Assembly: GCF_001747085.1 (NCBI RefSeq)
Contig: NZ_MDJD01000007.1
Location: 62,001-126,000, forward strand
From: Flavivirga aquatica
GTDB taxonomy: Bacteria; Bacteroidota; Bacteroidia; Flavobacteriales; Flavobacteriaceae
Length of the DNA: 64,000 nt
Direction: 5' to 3'
The notes under the pieces were generated by a model, which was not told the DNA's origin, did no database searches, and saw only the letters and a list, made by a program, of their open reading frames with translations. The position numbers were made by a program, and so were the translations under genes. Shown here one piece after another: positions 42,411 to 53,628 of this stretch. The stretch's first letter is position 1. Each line of letters begins with the position of its first letter.

Positions 42411-45400
42411 TTAATTTCCAAAATTATATCTGATTGTAAATCCAGATCTAATAGTTGTTTGTGGAAATGCTGTAGAAATAGCGTATTCTGAAAACGAATA
42501 ATCAAAATAAAATAACGCCGTTAAGTTTTTACTAAATGCATAATCTGCGGAATACTTTATTCCCCATATGGTTTGTCCCGAAGTCACTTGATTATTCTCC
42601 AAGTCTAGGTATCTAATAATTGTTTTATTATTTCTTACAGAGACATCTGCTTTCATATTTAAATCACTAACAATACGTTTTTGTGGTCCTGCTAACTTAG
42701 AACGTATACGTAAGTCTTTAATCCTGTAACCTAATCCAACTATATATTCATTACCTTGAACTTCTGTCATTAAATTATTATCAAAACTAAGCGATAATAA
42801 TCTGTCCTTTTTTACTTCTGCAAGAATTTTAATTGAATTTTTCATTTCAAAGTCTACTCTAACTAAGGGACTAAACTGTTCTGTTAAGTTTATATTACTA
42901 AGTAATCTTTCATTTTTAAAATTCCCTGATTGATCTACAGCTTCTGATTGATCAGCTATATCAATATTTGGATTTCCTCTAGTAAAATCTAAGTTTGTAC
43001 TAAATTGATTAATAGTATATGTTGAACGATATCCATGTGTTACAGAAAAACGTTTAAAGCGTTTTTTGAACCATTTAAATTTCATAAAACCCGTATACTT
43101 TAAATCCCAGTTAGGAATTGGTACATCTCTAAAAGCTCTAGTTTGAACCTTATTAGCGTCTTGCCCAGAATAGGCTGCTAAAAATGATGGTAATAATACC
43201 TTTTGACTGTTTTTACCAAATCCTAATGGATAGCCTTCTGCATCTCTACCATATGATGTATTCCCGTAAAATTTTTCAGCAAGTCTATCGGCTATTTTCA
43301 ATCTGTTTGTTCTAAAATCATCAAAAGGCTCAGAAACGGCTTCATCACTTTTGCTAAATGCTGTTTTAATTAAAATAGTAGAGATATTAAAGTTTCCAAA
43401 TGTGTTAGGGGTAAGATGGTTGTACACACCATTTTCTACATTAAAATTCTCTGTGAAATTTTCATTATACGCTCTGTTTCCAACAATATCTATTTTTAAA
43501 TCTTTTACTGGCTCTAAACTAGCAGACATATCAAGCTGTTTCGTGTTTGTTGTTGTATACTGTTGATTAAATCCATCAAAAGCTGTTAACCAACCTTTTC
43601 TTGCTACTAAATCTCTAATATCACTTTGGCTCCCTAGAGTAAAACCTAATGTTGGTTTTACTGTACCTACAAATCCAGGTGTTTGTGTAAAGCCTGGTAA
43701 AAATGTACCATTGTTTTCAGAATAGTTAAACTGAATTCTTTTAATACTTGTTAAAATATCAATACCTGCATTTAATAATTTAGTAACAGATTTACTTCTT
43801 GATTTAGGCTGTTTTTCTTTATCTTTTTCTGCTCCCGGCGGTGTTCCGCTTTTAGTTCCTGTATTTCTACTTCTCACCCGTCTTATTGGTTTTTTAACTA
43901 AACCTATATATTTATAGAACCTTTTCATATCTAAGGTTGTATTAATATTATGAACACTTGAATTCTGAACTGTATTAATGTCTCCTTCTGTTATTTCACC
44001 ATATAAATCGGAACCTTTTTGCCATTGAAAATTACCTGTATATTGATAAGTTGCATCTAAAAAGCTAAATGTTGGTATTTTATTTATTGGTAATTGATAG
44101 GTAATCCCTAAATCTTGACTTTGTCTGTTAGGATCTCCAACATCTAATAGGCCATCCCAAACATCTAATGTATCGTCTTGCTCTCCTCTTATTAAATCGT
44201 TATCCTTATAATAATTACGTACTATATTATTTCTATCCGCTGTAAAGTTTAATTGTAATGAATTTGTTAGGTTGTAATTAACACTATATTGAAAATCGAA
44301 TGTGTAATTTCTTCTAAACAATTCTTCAACAGATATATCGTCATTACTAAGACCGACTTCTCTAAATTTCTGCTTATTAAACTGTCTGTTTACATCTGTA
44401 TTAATTGTAAAACTAGATGGTAATAAATTAAAATTAAAGTCCTTTAAAATTTTCCAATATTTCCCTGTAAATAAGGAATCATTATTCTTAAACGGTTCTA
44501 CTGTAATTGGATTAAAATTATGTGCATAATTAGCACCAACACGCACTGTTTTATTTACGGAATTTTCAATTTCGAAATCTCTATGTTGAACTTTATTATA
44601 TGAGTAATTTAAAGTTAAATTTTCTACATCATAAAAACGTGGTTTAGCATCTGTTGTTCGCGTTTTTCTAACACCTATAAAATTGATACTTTGACGTTTT
44701 GTATAATCTTCAGATCGTTGTTTTATTTTTTCTTTTTCTTCTTCGCTATCTGCTGCTTCTAATCTAGAATCTAAAGTTAAATCTTTATAAGATTGATCGT
44801 ATTTAGGTGTAATAAGCTCTTCGCTTTGTCCATAGTTAAACGGCACTTGAATACCCCATTTTTTTGGTAGTAATTGTCCAACATTAATATTAGTAACAAC
44901 ATCATACTGCTGTACATCTTCCAAACTACGCTCACTAGGACCTTGCTCGATACCACCAAAACCAGAAGTACTTTTACTACCTGTTGCACTAATAGTAGCA
45001 AAATCGGCAATATTAGTATCCAGACTTACTACAGCTGCCCAGCCTCCTTCATTCTCTAGATCTGATAAACGTAATTCATTAAACCAAACTTCGGCACAAA
45101 TATCGTTTGCGCTAGACCTACTTTTAACCCCAACCATAAGCGTTCTTATATCTCCAAAATTAGGATTACCTTTTATACCTACACGGTGTTGCCCCAAAAC
45201 ATAACCACTAAATGGATCGTTTACTTTTGTTACATTGTCATCTACAACATCATAAAATGTAGGATCTTCATTCCCTAATGTCATATCTGAAATACCTTCA
45301 GCCTTAATTTTACCTAAAACCTCTATTGGTAAATTTATTTCATTTTCTGGTAACCATAACCCTTCTCTTGTTGTCGATGTAGAAACCCGTAATGGGATTT

Positions 45401-48400
45401 CTATTTGATAGAAATTCTCAGTCAAATCATTACCCATTCTAATGAACCCAACTAAATCATCATTTTCAAGATCACCTGTTCCTGAATCACTATTGTCTTC
45501 TGCGTGCATAAACATTCTTAAACGTTTATATTGACGCATATCTATATTGATGTTTTTATAAACAGCTCTAGAATCTTGAGATTCCAAATCACACACCTTC
45601 ACTACTAACGATTGCTCGTTTTGCCTTACTACTGTATTATTATTAAATAACTCTTCTGGATCTATTCCTGGAGGACTCTGGTAACTTCCTTCATTCTCTA
45701 ATGTACCAATAATACCTACAGAAAAATCTGTATCTGGATCTTCTGCTGCTGTTCCTGTTTCTTTATCTAAAGTTTGTGTGTATCGCCTCCAATCACTTCT
45801 AACTAAATCTAAAGTTCCAAAACGAAATACTGTAGCTTCTGTAAAATCTTTAAGATATACTCTGGTAAATCTAATGGATCTTAAATCACTAATTCCTCCT
45901 ACAGGTTTAACATGACTACCTTGTACTGGAATTCTAAATTGATACCATCTAACATTTTTGCTTTCTCCATTAGGAAGTTGTCTTGGTGTTTCTTTATAAT
46001 CTCTTAAAAACTCTTTTAATACATTATTATCGGAAAGACTTTCAAATTCCGTTGTAGTTTGTGGTAAATTTTGTCTATTAAGATCTAATTCGTATTCAAA
46101 ATAACTATCAATCGTATTCATAGTATTATCACGATTAATATCTTCTGCGTCTGGTTGTGTATTTGCTGCTCTATTAGTATCTGAAAAAGTATCTGGAGTA
46201 TTCCCTTCTACGCCATTAAACTTTTTATAACGCTCAAAAATACCACCTTCTGCATTTAAGAAATATCTATAATTATCATTTGCTGGATCATCTCCAAAAT
46301 TTGATCCAAAAATATTGGCTTCTTCTGCATCATCATACCCATCATATCCTACATCTTGATTTGTCCGTTCTTGCCCTTCTGTATCAAACGCATAAATTAG
46401 AGATTGATTTTGCGGAACAACGGTTCCCCAATCTGTTGGTTGTAATAAACTAACATTACCATCTTTTGGTAGTCCGTTTTCATATAATTTTCTACCATCT
46501 TTAACTATATCTTCAGATATATTACCAAGATTAAAAACCAACTTCCCACCTGGATTAGTAACATTTTCTTGAAAAGGATCTTGCAACCAAAATTCAATAT
46601 ATTCTACATTTTGTTGTTCAAAATCTGTAGATGTTAATTGTCTTGTTATACCTGCCCATGCATTTTGAGGGTTATCTATAGTACCATCTGAAGATGATGA
46701 CTCAAAATTATAAGGACCACGCTCTTCTGGATAATATGCTAAATCTAATGTAAACAATACTGAGTTTTGCCCTTGTACTAAATCTCTATCTGGGAAAAGC
46801 TCATTAATAAATACACGGCTGGTATATAAACCTGAAACATCTTCGTCTGATATTTCACTAGGTCGTCTACTACTATAAAAAATAGGATCTATACTATACC
46901 AGTTTAACAAGGCTCTATCATATCCATTTTGAACACCATTAGCGTCTTCTGCTCCTTCTATATAGGTTCTCCCCAAATCTAAAGGTCTACTAGATAAAAA
47001 CCAAGATTGTTGCGATTTCAAATCTATAGAGTTTTGTGAACCTTCAAAATCATCAACGTACGATGTCGCTTCACCATTAAGATTCGTTCCCTTTGGTGCT
47101 CCTGGAGCCAAATAAGCAAACTCCCCTCTAAGTGATAAATTAGATTCTGCATCGGTATCTATATTAGGTAACTTATTCACTAATCGTGTTAAAAAGGGTA
47201 CTTTAGTAGAATAATTACCATTTATACCAAAAATAGTATTGTTTATTGGCTCTGTTCCATAATTTGCTTTTTGGGTAATTGGGCGTTCGTTAAGATTTAA
47301 TAATGTACCTCCTAAAACAAAATTCTCATTAAACTTATGTTCTACGTTTAACCCTGTAAATCGTCTTGTTTGCTGACCAAAAACGGCGTTATTTTCTGTA
47401 GAAATTTCAATAGGAGTGTTAGAAGCTTTTAGTGCTTCATCTAAAATTTGAACACGTCCTAGTTGATAATTCACTGTATAATCGATACCTTCTACTAAAA
47501 GACGACCTCCCGCAGTAACTCTAACCGATCCTCTTGGTACATTAAAAGCGCCTATAGGGATACCGTCACTTCCTGAAGATTTATAACGTCCTTTTAATTT
47601 GAATTTATTTTTCTCAACTTCTTCTAAAGCTGCTGTTTTTGTTGATTTGTATAATACATCGTATACATACTTTTCTTGATCTGCATTATAGGTTGCCTCA
47701 TTATTATAATTTCCATTTCCTAAGACATTAAATAAATATTCCCCAAAAGGTTCTGCACTAGTAAAAACTATTTTTCCATTTTGAGGTATAACCGTTATAC
47801 CTGGAACAAAATCAAAAAAACCATCTCCTTTTGATTGTGGATCATTATTAAAGTTAAGCTTGTCTAAATTAAACACTCTTAATAAAGGCACATTCTCTAT
47901 TAGGTTTTCTTCTGCCGTATTAGATGTAACTGTATTCCCATTTATATCAACATCGAAACTTCCACCAACTGGAGTTATAAAATTTAAAGGTGATGCCTCA
48001 TTATAAAATATATTTAATTTAAAATCGTCTTGACTTAAGTTATAGGCTCCTGTATCGTAGATATTCTTCATCATTAAATCCCAAACAGGTTGATCTACGT
48101 TAGTCACACTACTTTTTAACAACTTTAATACTAAGTTGGTATTTACAACAGAGGTTACTTCTCCTGAACTATTAGTTTCAATATCTGTTGCATTTACTCC
48201 ATCATTTGCAAATTCACCTACCTGATAAACTTGCCCTCCAATGGTATATTGAAATGCTACTGCTAAAACCTCATCATTATTTAAACGTTGGTTTAAAGAA
48301 ATATACCCCAATTCTGTATTTAAATTATATTCTTGTCCATTAGTTAATTTTCTAGCGTTTTCTAACTTAGCATAACCTACACCTTCCCTTACATCTGGCA

Positions 48401-49628
48401 CTAAAATTCCAGATTGTACCGTAGCAATATCTCTAATACTTTCATTTAATTGTGAATTAGCTCCACCAATATTTGTTGGGTCAAAAGCATTATTCGAGTT
48501 ATCTGGTAAAATACCCGCTCCAGGTAAAATATTAACTGAAGAGTCTATTTTTTGATTCTCCCCTAAATCCTGAAGAGCCACTACGTTTCTTACATTTTCG
48601 GTTCTATTACTTCTATTTGTTAACCAAACTTCTAATCTTGTTATTTGGAGTCCTCCATTATCTATAAAAGGATAATTACTTAAAGATTTATCATAAGTAT
48701 CTCTAAAATACTGCGCTAAAAAGAAGTGCCTATTTTCATCATAATCTCTAACAAATAATTCAAATTCTTCAACTGTACCACCTCCTTGGGCTACTACTGT
48801 ATTTCCTTGCGATTTTTGTTCTGAAAACACACCAGTAACTGTCGTTTTACCAAACTGTAATTGTGCTTTTACACCAAATAAACTTTGTGCTCCTGTAATT
48901 AAAGAACTGTTTAATGGCATGCTTACATTACCAACTTCTATTTTTTGAATAATATCATCTTCTGTTGGTGTATATTCTAATTTTATAAGGTTTTGAAAAT
49001 CGAAAGTTGATTGCGTATCATAATTTGCTGTTACTTGTAATCTCGTACCAACTTTACCTAATAAACTTAAACTTATACGTTGGTCAAAATCGAAAGTAAA
49101 ACTACTTCTGTTTCTTGGAGAAAATGAAGGGTTATCTTGTTTTGAAAACAAGATCCCTAAATCCATCTCTACAGATCCTTGAGGAACAACTTCAATAGTA
49201 TTACCTCCAAAAATTGTTTCGAAAAAATCTGATTTCACATAAAACTCAGGCAATAGATTTTTTCGCCCATCTTCAGCACCTTCTTTTTTCCCATCAAAAG
49301 CATCTATTTTTTCTTTATAATAAGCTCTTAAATTTTCTTTAGCTACTAAAGCATAATATTCTTTAGGTGATAAAATAACGGGGTAATTAATATTATAACT
49401 TCCTATTTTTTCAGTATAAATGTATCGATTCGTTATAGGGTCGTAAGTATACTTTGACTCTACACTGTTTGGGTTAGGCGTTTTTATCTTCCCTATATTA
49501 TATCCTGTTTTAACAGAATCTTTAACAGGTTCTTGAGACCATGTTACAAAAGAATAAAATAATAAGAAAACTAATAACGCGGATCTTTTAATCGATTTAT
49601 AAAACTTAAGGTTAGTTCTTCTATTCAA
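42411..49628 (-). CDS. sprA: SprA, outer-membrane translocon of the type IX secretion system
   Basis: SprA (Sov in Porphyromonas) is the very large outer-membrane barrel through which type IX cargo passes. The 2405-residue length is typical. The signal peptide is LLVFLLFYSFVTWSQ. The early segment LLPEFYVKSDFFETIFGGNT begins the conserved SprA_N region, and the C-terminal strand SAFPQTTIRSGFTIRYNFGN closes the barrel. Repeated sheet-forming regions occupy the middle. It follows ruvA by 6 nt and precedes gcvH, the arrangement known from F. johnsoniae. It should export the 16677 and 59112 products, which carry sorting domains. Confidence 0.95.
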   Translation of the reverse strand: MNRRTNLKFYKSIKRSALLVFLLFYSFVTWSQEPVKDSVKTGYNIGKIKTPNPNSVESKYTYDPITNRYIYTEKIGSYNINYPVILSPKEYYALVAKENLRAYYKEKIDAFDGKKEGAEDGRKNLLPEFYVKSDFFETIFGGNTIEVVPQGSVEMDLGILFSKQDNPSFSPRNRSSFTFDFDQRISLSLLGKVGTRLQVTANYDTQSTFDFQNLIKLEYTPTEDDIIQKIEVGNVSMPLNSSLITGAQSLFGVKAQLQFGKTTVTGVFSEQKSQGNTVVAQGGGTVEEFELFVRDYDENRHFFLAQYFRDTYDKSLSNYPFIDNGGLQITRLEVWLTNRSNRTENVRNVVALQDLGENQKIDSSVNILPGAGILPDNSNNAFDPTNIGGANSQLNESIRDIATVQSGILVPDVREGVGYAKLENARKLTNGQEYNLNTELGYISLNQRLNNDEVLAVAFQYTIGGQVYQVGEFANDGVNATDIETNSSGEVTSVVNTNLVLKLLKSSVTNVDQPVWDLMMKNIYDTGAYNLSQDDFKLNIFYNEASPLNFITPVGGSFDVDINGNTVTSNTAEENLIENVPLLRVFNLDKLNFNNDPQSKGDGFFDFVPGITVIPQNGKIVFTSAEPFGEYLFNVLGNGNYNNEATYNADQEKYVYDVLYKSTKTAALEEVEKNKFKLKGRYKSSGSDGIPIGAFNVPRGSVRVTAGGRLLVEGIDYTVNYQLGRVQILDEALKASNTPIEISTENNAVFGQQTRRFTGLNVEHKFNENFVLGGTLLNLNERPITQKANYGTEPINNTIFGINGNYSTKVPFLTRLVNKLPNIDTDAESNLSLRGEFAYLAPGAPKGTNLNGEATSYVDDFEGSQNSIDLKSQQSWFLSSRPLDLGRTYIEGAEDANGVQNGYDRALLNWYSIDPIFYSSRRPSEISDEDVSGLYTSRVFINELFPDRDLVQGQNSVLFTLDLAYYPEERGPYNFESSSSDGTIDNPQNAWAGITRQLTSTDFEQQNVEYIEFWLQDPFQENVTNPGGKLVFNLGNISEDIVKDGRKLYENGLPKDGNVSLLQPTDWGTVVPQNQSLIYAFDTEGQERTNQDVGYDGYDDAEEANIFGSNFGDDPANDNYRYFLNAEGGIFERYKKFNGVEGNTPDTFSDTNRAANTQPDAEDINRDNTMNTIDSYFEYELDLNRQNLPQTTTEFESLSDNNVLKEFLRDYKETPRQLPNGESKNVRWYQFRIPVQGSHVKPVGGISDLRSIRFTRVYLKDFTEATVFRFGTLDLVRSDWRRYTQTLDKETGTAAEDPDTDFSVGIIGTLENEGSYQSPPGIDPEELFNNNTVVRQNEQSLVVKVCDLESQDSRAVYKNINIDMRQYKRLRMFMHAEDNSDSGTGDLENDDLVGFIRMGNDLTENFYQIEIPLRVSTSTTREGLWLPENEINLPIEVLGKIKAEGISDMTLGNEDPTFYDVVDDNVTKVNDPFSGYVLGQHRVGIKGNPNFGDIRTLMVGVKSRSSANDICAEVWFNELRLSDLENEGGWAAVVSLDTNIADFATISATGSKSTSGFGGIEQGPSERSLEDVQQYDVVTNINVGQLLPKKWGIQVPFNYGQSEELITPKYDQSYKDLTLDSRLEAADSEEEKEKIKQRSEDYTKRQSINFIGVRKTRTTDAKPRFYDVENLTLNYSYNKVQHRDFEIENSVNKTVRVGANYAHNFNPITVEPFKNNDSLFTGKYWKILKDFNFNLLPSSFTINTDVNRQFNKQKFREVGLSNDDISVEELFRRNYTFDFQYSVNYNLTNSLQLNFTADRNNIVRNYYKDNDLIRGEQDDTLDVWDGLLDVGDPNRQSQDLGITYQLPINKIPTFSFLDATYQYTGNFQWQKGSDLYGEITEGDINTVQNSSVHNINTTLDMKRFYKYIGLVKKPIRRVRSRNTGTKSGTPPGAEKDKEKQPKSRSKSVTKLLNAGIDILTSIKRIQFNYSENNGTFLPGFTQTPGFVGTVKPTLGFTLGSQSDIRDLVARKGWLTAFDGFNQQYTTTNTKQLDMSASLEPVKDLKIDIVGNRAYNENFTENFNVENGVYNHLTPNTFGNFNISTILIKTAFSKSDEAVSEPFDDFRTNRLKIADRLAEKFYGNTSYGRDAEGYPLGFGKNSQKVLLPSFLAAYSGQDANKVQTRAFRDVPIPNWDLKYTGFMKFKWFKKRFKRFSVTHGYRSTYTINQFSTNLDFTRGNPNIDIADQSEAVDQSGNFKNERLLSNINLTEQFSPLVRVDFEMKNSIKILAEVKKDRLLSLSFDNNLMTEVQGNEYIVGLGYRIKDLRIRSKLAGPQKRIVSDLNMKADVSVRNNKTIIRYLDLENNQVTSGQTIWGIKYSADYAFSKNLTALFYFDYSFSEYAISTAFPQTTIRSGFTIRYNFGN

Positions 49629-49634
49629 AATATA

Positions 49635-50216
49635 TTATAAATTTTTTAAAGCCTGTTTAATAATAGTTTCTACGTTAGCATCTGGTTGCGCTATCATAAT
49701 TTTATCCACAACGCGCTCTGCTTGTTTTTTCACAAAACCAAGCACTTCTAAAGCTGATAACGCTTCATCTTTATTGGTATTGCCTTTTGTAACAGAAACT
49801 TCGTCAATATCATAAATCTTTAAGATTTTATCTTTTAAATCTAAAATAACACGTTGTGCTGTTTTTGCTCCTATTCCTTTTATAGATTGTATTAAAGCGA
49901 CATCGCTAGTTGCAATACCTTCTCGCACTTGTTTTGGTGTTAATGAAGATAACATGGTACGTGCAATACTAGCCCCTATACCACTAACAGATATTAACAG
50001 TCTAAAAATCTCACGTTCTGCTAAAGATGAAAACCCATAAAGTGTATGAGAATCTTCTTTAACCTGAAGATGAGTGTATAACTTTAAATGTTCTCCTTCT
50101 GGAATTTGAGAATATGTATGTAATGAAATATTTAACATATACCCTACACCATTACAATCAATGACAACATGTGTCGGGTTTTTTTCTGTAAGTTTTCCTT
50201 GAATATGTGTTATCAT
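49635..50216 (-). CDS. ruvA: Holliday junction branch migration protein RuvA
   Basis: RuvA binds four-way DNA junctions and loads RuvB. The 193-residue product has the N-terminal OB fold (THVVIDCNGVGYMLNIS), the helix-hairpin-helix pair (LLISVSGIGASIARTML; IQSIKGIGAKTAQRVILDL) and the C-terminal RuvB-contact helix domain (DEALSALEVLGFVKKQAERV). All are in normal order and length. RuvB lies 5 kb upstream in the same direction. A -7 element (TACTTTTG at 50246-50239) is 23 nt before the start. Confidence 0.95.
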   Translation of the reverse strand: MITHIQGKLTEKNPTHVVIDCNGVGYMLNISLHTYSQIPEGEHLKLYTHLQVKEDSHTLYGFSSLAEREIFRLLISVSGIGASIARTMLSSLTPKQVREGIATSDVALIQSIKGIGAKTAQRVILDLKDKILKIYDIDEVSVTKGNTNKDEALSALEVLGFVKKQAERVVDKIMIAQPDANVETIIKQALKNL

Positions 50217-50238
50217 GAATTGTTATTCGTTAACCAAC

Positions 50239-50246
50239 CAAAAGTA
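50239..50246 (-). promoter_or_regulatory. -7 element (TACTTTTG) before ruvA
   Basis: TACTTTTG on the minus strand fits TAnnTTTG, 22 nt before the ruvA start. No clear -33 box. It may start the ruvA-sprA transcript. Confidence 0.35.
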
Positions 50247-50349
50247 ATAAAATTATTCGCATTAGATTTATTCCTGTTATGCTATGAATTAATTAGAATA
50301 AAAAATTTAATTCTCATTTATACAAATTCAAAAACACAACTAATATTAA

Positions 50350-52644
50350 TTACTTTTGAGTCTTTTTTTGTTCCCATTTTTCTTTATACTGTGCATCAAT
50401 AACAGCAATTGCTGCCATGTTTACAATTTCATCGACACTTGCTCCTAACTGTAAAATATGTACTGGTTTTTTCATACCCATCATAATTGGTCCTATAGAG
50501 TCTGCTTGATTCAATTCTTTTAATAATTTATAGGTAATATTTGCTGAGTCTAAATTTGGAAAAATAAGCGCATTTACTTTTTTACCTACTAATTTAGAAA
50601 AAGGAAACTTCTCTTTAAGCATCTCATCATTTAAAGCAAAATCTGTTTGCAACTCTCCATCTACATTCATATCTGGACAATTACTATGTAAATAAGAAAC
50701 AGCTTCTCTTATTTTTGATGCCTTCTCGTTACTTGAAGACCCGAAATTAGAGTATGAAACCATTGCTAATACGGGGTCTAAACCAAACATTTGAATAACT
50801 TTAGAAGTCATTTGCGTAATTTTTGCTAAATCTTGAGCGCTAGGGTCTATATTTATTGAGGTATCACTTAAAAATAGTGGACCTCTTTTTGTCATCATTA
50901 AATTGGTTGTTGCCACCTTACTAACACCTGGCATCATCCCTATAAGTTCTAGCATAGGTTTTACTACCGTTGGGTAATTACGAGAATAGCCAGATATTAA
51001 AGCATCTGCATCCCCTTCATTAACCATCATCGCAGCAAAATAATTTCGCTCTCTCATTAATCTTTGTGCAGAATAATAAGTTACTCCCCTACGTTTACGC
51101 TGCTCCCAATATACTTTAGCATATTTATTTTTACGGTCGTTTTCTTCTTCTGTTTTAGGATCAATAATAAGAATATCTGCATCAAATTCAATTTCTGCCA
51201 TAAGAGCTTCTATCGTTTCTTTTCTTCCTAAAAGGATAGGATGTGCAACACCTTCTTCATAAACTATTTGAGCTGCTTTTATTACATTTAATTGATCTGC
51301 TTCAGCAAAGACGACACGCTTTGGGCTTAATTTAGCTCTATTAAGTAACAATCTTACTAATTTATTATCTGAACCTAATCGTTCTAACAACGTGTCTTTA
51401 TATTTTTCCCAATCTGTAATAGTAGTTTTAGCAACTCCACTTTCCATAGCTGCTTTTGCTACTGCTGGAGGTACCTCGGCTATTAAACGTGGATCGAAAG
51501 GCTTAGGTATGATATAATTTTTACCAAATGCTAATCGAGTTTCTCCATAGGCTATATTTACTTGTTCTGGAACTGGTTCTTTAGCTAATTTTGCCAATGC
51601 TTTAACTGCTGCCATTTTCATAGCTTCATTAATTTTTGATGCACGTACATCTAAAGCGCCTCTAAAAATAAATGGAAAACCTAGTACATTATTTACTTGA
51701 TTAGGATGATCGCTACGGCCAGTTGCCATAATAATATCCTTTCGAGTCGCTATAGCAATATCGTATTTAATTTCTGGGTCTGGATTAGCCATTGCAAAAA
51801 CAATTGGATTTTTTGCCATAGTTAATAACATCTCTGGAGAAACAATATTAGCCATTGATAAACCAATAAAAACATCGGCATCTTTCATGGCTTCATCAAG
51901 CGTATCTATTTTTCTATGGGTTGCAAATTCAGCTTTTTCTGGAGTTAAATTACTTCTATCTTTTCTTATAACGCCTTTACTATCGAGCATAACCATATTT
52001 TCACGGTTTGCACCAAAAGCTTGATATAAACGTGAACACGAAATAGCTGCAGCTCCTGCACCACTTACTACTATTTTTACATCTTCTATCTTTTTATCGG
52101 CAAGTTCTACCGCATTTATTAATGCTGCAGCAGAAATAATAGCTGTACCATGTTGGTCATCATGCATTACTGGGATATCCAACTCTTCTTTAAGACGCCT
52201 TTCTATTTCAAAAGCTTCAGGAGCTTTTATATCTTCAAGATTAATACCTCCAAAAGTTGGTGCTATCATCTTTACGGTTTGAATAAACTCTTCAATATTT
52301 TCAGTATCTACTTCTATATCGAAAACATCAATATCTGCAAAGATTTTAAACAGAAGCCCTTTTCCTTCCATAACTGGTTTTGAAGCTTCTGGACCAATAT
52401 TCCCTAAACCTAAAACAGCTGTTCCATTAGAAATCACAGCAACTAAGTTTCCTTTTGCTGTGTATTTATAGGCCGCATTTTTATCTTTTTCAATTTCTAA
52501 ACAAGGTGCTGCTACACCGGGAGAATAAGCTAAAGACAAATCTCTTTGACTCACATATTTTTTGGTTGGAACAACTTCTATTTTTCCTGGAGTTGGTTTT
52601 GCGTGATAGACAAGTGCCTCTCTTCGTTTACTTTCTTCGCTCAT
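50350..52644 (-). CDS. maeB: NADP-dependent malic enzyme fused to a phosphotransacetylase-like domain
   Basis: MaeB oxidatively decarboxylates malate to pyruvate with NADP reduction. The 764-residue length is that of the two-domain type. Residues 1-420 are the malic enzyme ([49 protein letters not shown] for [15 protein letters not shown]). Residues 430-764 are a phosphate acetyl/butyryltransferase-like domain ([31 protein letters not shown]) that in E. coli is thought to be regulatory rather than catalytic. It follows queG by 54 nt and has its own promoter. Confidence 0.95.
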   Translation of the reverse strand: MSEESKRREALVYHAKPTPGKIEVVPTKKYVSQRDLSLAYSPGVAAPCLEIEKDKNAAYKYTAKGNLVAVISNGTAVLGLGNIGPEASKPVMEGKGLLFKIFADIDVFDIEVDTENIEEFIQTVKMIAPTFGGINLEDIKAPEAFEIERRLKEELDIPVMHDDQHGTAIISAAALINAVELADKKIEDVKIVVSGAGAAAISCSRLYQAFGANRENMVMLDSKGVIRKDRSNLTPEKAEFATHRKIDTLDEAMKDADVFIGLSMANIVSPEMLLTMAKNPIVFAMANPDPEIKYDIAIATRKDIIMATGRSDHPNQVNNVLGFPFIFRGALDVRASKINEAMKMAAVKALAKLAKEPVPEQVNIAYGETRLAFGKNYIIPKPFDPRLIAEVPPAVAKAAMESGVAKTTITDWEKYKDTLLERLGSDNKLVRLLLNRAKLSPKRVVFAEADQLNVIKAAQIVYEEGVAHPILLGRKETIEALMAEIEFDADILIIDPKTEEENDRKNKYAKVYWEQRKRRGVTYYSAQRLMRERNYFAAMMVNEGDADALISGYSRNYPTVVKPMLELIGMMPGVSKVATTNLMMTKRGPLFLSDTSINIDPSAQDLAKITQMTSKVIQMFGLDPVLAMVSYSNFGSSSNEKASKIREAVSYLHSNCPDMNVDGELQTDFALNDEMLKEKFPFSKLVGKKVNALIFPNLDSANITYKLLKELNQADSIGPIMMGMKKPVHILQLGASVDEIVNMAAIAVIDAQYKEKWEQKKTQK

Positions 52645-52669
52645 AAGGATAGATAATTAACTAAGCTAG

Positions 52670-52699
52670 CAAAGATAATAATCCTATTAAGGAAACAAC
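52670..52699 (-). promoter_or_regulatory. maeB promoter candidate
   Basis: On the minus strand TATCTTTG (52677-52670) fits TAnnTTTG, with GTTG (52699-52696) 18 nt upstream as a partial -33 box. The leader would be about 25 nt. Confidence 0.5.
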
Positions 52700-53628
52700 T
52701 AATCTTTTAAAAAATTGATATTTCTTTTTAAACCTGAATACTTTGTACGTTTTACTGCAGAATTTTTAAATACTTTTCTAAAAGTATCTTCGGTAATTTC
52801 TTCCCAGTCTTTTTTTGTTATGGATAACAATTCTGGATGTGGATTAAACAAGGGTTCATTATGTGTTTTTGAGAACCTGTTCCAAGGGCAAACATCTTGG
52901 CATACATCACATCCAAACATCCAATCGTCCATTTTTCCTTTAAATTCTGTTGGGATATTTTCTTTTAATTCTATTGTAAAATATGAAATGCATTTACTCC
53001 CATCTACCACATAAGGTTCAACAATAGCTTGAGTAGGACATGCATCTATACATGCTGTACATGTACCACAATGATCTGTCGTTGCACTATCATATTCTAA
53101 ATCTAAATCGACAATTAATTCTGCTATAAAATAAAATGAACCTACTTGCTGGGTTAACAAATTACTATGCTTCCCTATCCAGCCCAGTCCACTTTTTGCA
53201 GCCCAAGCTTTATCTAAAACTGGTGCCGAATCTACAAATGCACGCCCATGTACTTCTCCTATTTCTTCTTGAATAAAATTTAAAAGAGATTTAAGCTTAT
53301 CTTTTATTACAAAATGATAATCTCTTCCATAGGCATATTTACTAATTTTTGGAGCTGTTATATCTTGTTGTTTTTCTTGCGGATAATAATTTAGCAATAA
53401 TGATATCACACTTTTGGAATCTTCAACTAGTTTTGTTGGATCTAAACGTTTATCAAAATGGTTTTCCATGTATTGCATTTGCCCATTCATGTTTTTATTT
53501 AACCACTTTTCTAAACGCGGAGCTTCTTCTTCTAAAAATTGTGATTTACTTATACCACAGGACAAAAAACCAAGCCGTTTAGCTTCCTCTTTTATAAGTT
53601 TTGCATTATCACTTTTAGAATTTATCAT
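52699..53628 (-). CDS. queG: Epoxyqueuosine reductase
   Basis: QueG is a cobalamin- and Fe-S-dependent enzyme that reduces epoxyqueuosine to queuosine in tRNA, acting in the cytosol. The 309-residue product has the N-terminal cobalamin domain ([40 protein letters not shown]), then two 4Fe-4S motifs: [16 protein letters not shown] and [13 protein letters not shown]. All eight cysteines are present. Length is typical. Its ATG overlaps the P450 stop by 4 nt, so it is coupled to that gene, although no functional link is known. Confidence 0.95.
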   Translation of the reverse strand: MINSKSDNAKLIKEEAKRLGFLSCGISKSQFLEEEAPRLEKWLNKNMNGQMQYMENHFDKRLDPTKLVEDSKSVISLLLNYYPQEKQQDITAPKISKYAYGRDYHFVIKDKLKSLLNFIQEEIGEVHGRAFVDSAPVLDKAWAAKSGLGWIGKHSNLLTQQVGSFYFIAELIVDLDLEYDSATTDHCGTCTACIDACPTQAIVEPYVVDGSKCISYFTIELKENIPTEFKGKMDDWMFGCDVCQDVCPWNRFSKTHNEPLFNPHPELLSITKKDWEEITEDTFRKVFKNSAVKRTKYSGLKRNINFLKD